Shown here: positions 27,661-28,454 of the stretch, piece after piece
Position numbering within the stretch: position 1 is the stretch's first letter
Layout: the number at the start of each line of letters is the position of its first letter
Source: Guillardia theta CCMP2712
Taxonomy: Eukaryota > Cryptophyceae > Pyrenomonadales > Geminigeraceae
NCBI RefSeq assembly: GCF_000315625.1
Contig: NW_005434588.1
Location: forward strand, 191,933 to 220,386
Direction: 5' to 3'
Length of the DNA: 28,454 bases
Made by a program: the position numbers and the translations under genes
Notes under the pieces: generated by a model
Seen by the model: the letters and a program-made list of their open reading frames with translations, nothing else
Databases searched by the model: none
What the model was told of the DNA's origin: nothing

Positions 27661-28275
27661 GGAGTTCGTCTTCAACGGACGGCGGCGGTGGATCAGTGCC
27701 ACGGCCCGCCCAGTGCGGCCGCCCGGCGGTACGGTCGGTCCGGGGGTGACGGTACGGTCTCCGGGCCCGCCATGATGGACGGACAGTGTCTAAATTTGAA
27801 AGTGACTTGATAACGAAAGTTGAACTGCCAAGCTGATGAGGCGATTCAACCGGACGATTTCAACCAAGCCCGGTGGCATGATGCCGCCGCCACTGGGCCG
27901 TGAGTCCTGAGTGACTGAGCTTGCCGAATAATCCCTCGGCCCAGACTCTGACTCAGCCTGGCAGTGAGTCGGGTCACCGGGCGTGGATGGCACTAGGCCC
28001 CCTCTCACTGTCCGATCAGTTGATCGGCACGGCGGCGCGGCGGGGCGGCCGTGAGCCATTATTCAAATAAGTTCAAAGTCGCCCGGCGGTCGGGCCACGG
28101 GCCGGGCCAGCGCCGGTGCGGCGCCCGGCCGGCCCGGTGCCAACCTGCCGCTCAGTCACGACCGGGTGGGCAGTGCCCACCGTGACTGAGCGGCCACCAC
28201 GAGCCGCTGAGCCGGGCCCGGAGCCTGACGGTCTGCCGGGCGGCCCGGAGTCCCGGAGTCCTGCGGGGGATGGCC
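27660..28275. other. GC-rich patch 5, the longest
   Basis: About 600 bases of GC-rich words (GGCCGCCCGGCGG, GGGCCACGGGCCGGGCC, GTGACTGAG, GATCAGTTGATCGG), with a short AT-richer spacer at 27785-27865. No protein-like frame. It contains the large palindrome at 28151-28190. Confidence 0.6.
28151..28190. repeat. Large imperfect palindrome in GC patch 5
   Basis: CTCAGTCACG (28151-28160) pairs with CGTGACTGAG (28181-28190). Inside, GTGGGCA (28166-28172) pairs with TGCCCAC (28174-28180) around a single G. Only five bases (28161-28165) are unpaired, giving 17 base pairs in a 40-base stretch. Confidence 0.85.
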
Positions 28276-28330
28276 CGACCCCTTCCTGACGTGTTCACCC
28301 GGAATGAGAGAGAAAGTGCGAGACGCGAAG

Positions 28331-28454
28331 TTAGAAGGAGGGAGGGAGGGAGGGAGGGAGGGAGGGAGGAAGAGGGAGACAGGGAGACAGGGAGACATGG
28401 AGGGAGAGGGAGGGAGGGAGGGAGGGAGAGGGAGGAGGGAGAGGAGGAGGGGGA
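28331..28454. repeat. GGGA microsatellite at the window end
   Basis: GGGA/GGAG tetramers with a short GGGAGACA array (28374-28396) inside, running to the end of the window. Several runs of three G at short spacing could form G-quadruplexes. Confidence 0.9.

Overview
The window looks like nuclear DNA of a unicellular eukaryote, with one assembly gap of 100 N. The genes have many short GT-AG introns (about 45-360 nt where both ends can be placed), long purine/pyrimidine microsatellites, TATA boxes and AATAAA signals. No bacterial features, rRNA or tRNA were seen. EsV-1-7 cysteine repeats together with this style of short introns make an alga of the cryptophyte type (Guillardia-like) my leading guess. 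The taxon is inference, not proof.

Layout: 1-540 is a two-letter pentanucleotide satellite. 539-1110 may hold exons of an unrecognised minus-strand gene. 1351-10545 (-) is a large many-exon gene for a MON2-like Golgi/endosome trafficking protein with an unusual acidic N-terminal extension. 10843-11079 (-) encodes a small single-span membrane protein. 11160-12580 is a GTAC/GGGTA-rich stretch around a very GC-rich patch. 12603-14479 (+) is a J-domain co-chaperone, probably mitochondrial, with a gap in one of its introns. 15410-16094 (-) is an HMG-box protein, fully resolved as five exons. 16768-18300 is an AT-rich, GTAC-dense island without genes, followed by a second GC patch. 18756 to about 21577 (-) is a protein with five consecutive EsV-1-7 repeats. 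21775-22440 is a third GC patch. 22479-24312 (-) is a caspase-like (C14) protease with an unknown N-terminal region, fully resolved as three exons. 25292-27420 is a triplicated short transcription-unit-like sequence with TATA boxes and AATAAA signals. 27660-28275 is a fifth GC patch with a large palindrome, and the window ends in a GGGA microsatellite.

The genes do not form an obvious pathway, as is usual for eukaryotic gene order. Read together, they cover membrane traffic (MON2), chaperone action (J protein), chromatin (HMG), a regulatory cysteine-rich protein (EsV-1-7) and proteolysis (C14). The least explained parts are non-genic: the GTAC-dense islands, the GC patches that recur beside or between genes, and the triplicated TATA unit. 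All exon models come from manual reading of splice sites and reading-frame phase. Where phases closed exactly I say so; the middle of MON2, the 3' half of the J gene and the 5' part of the EsV-1-7 gene are less certain.
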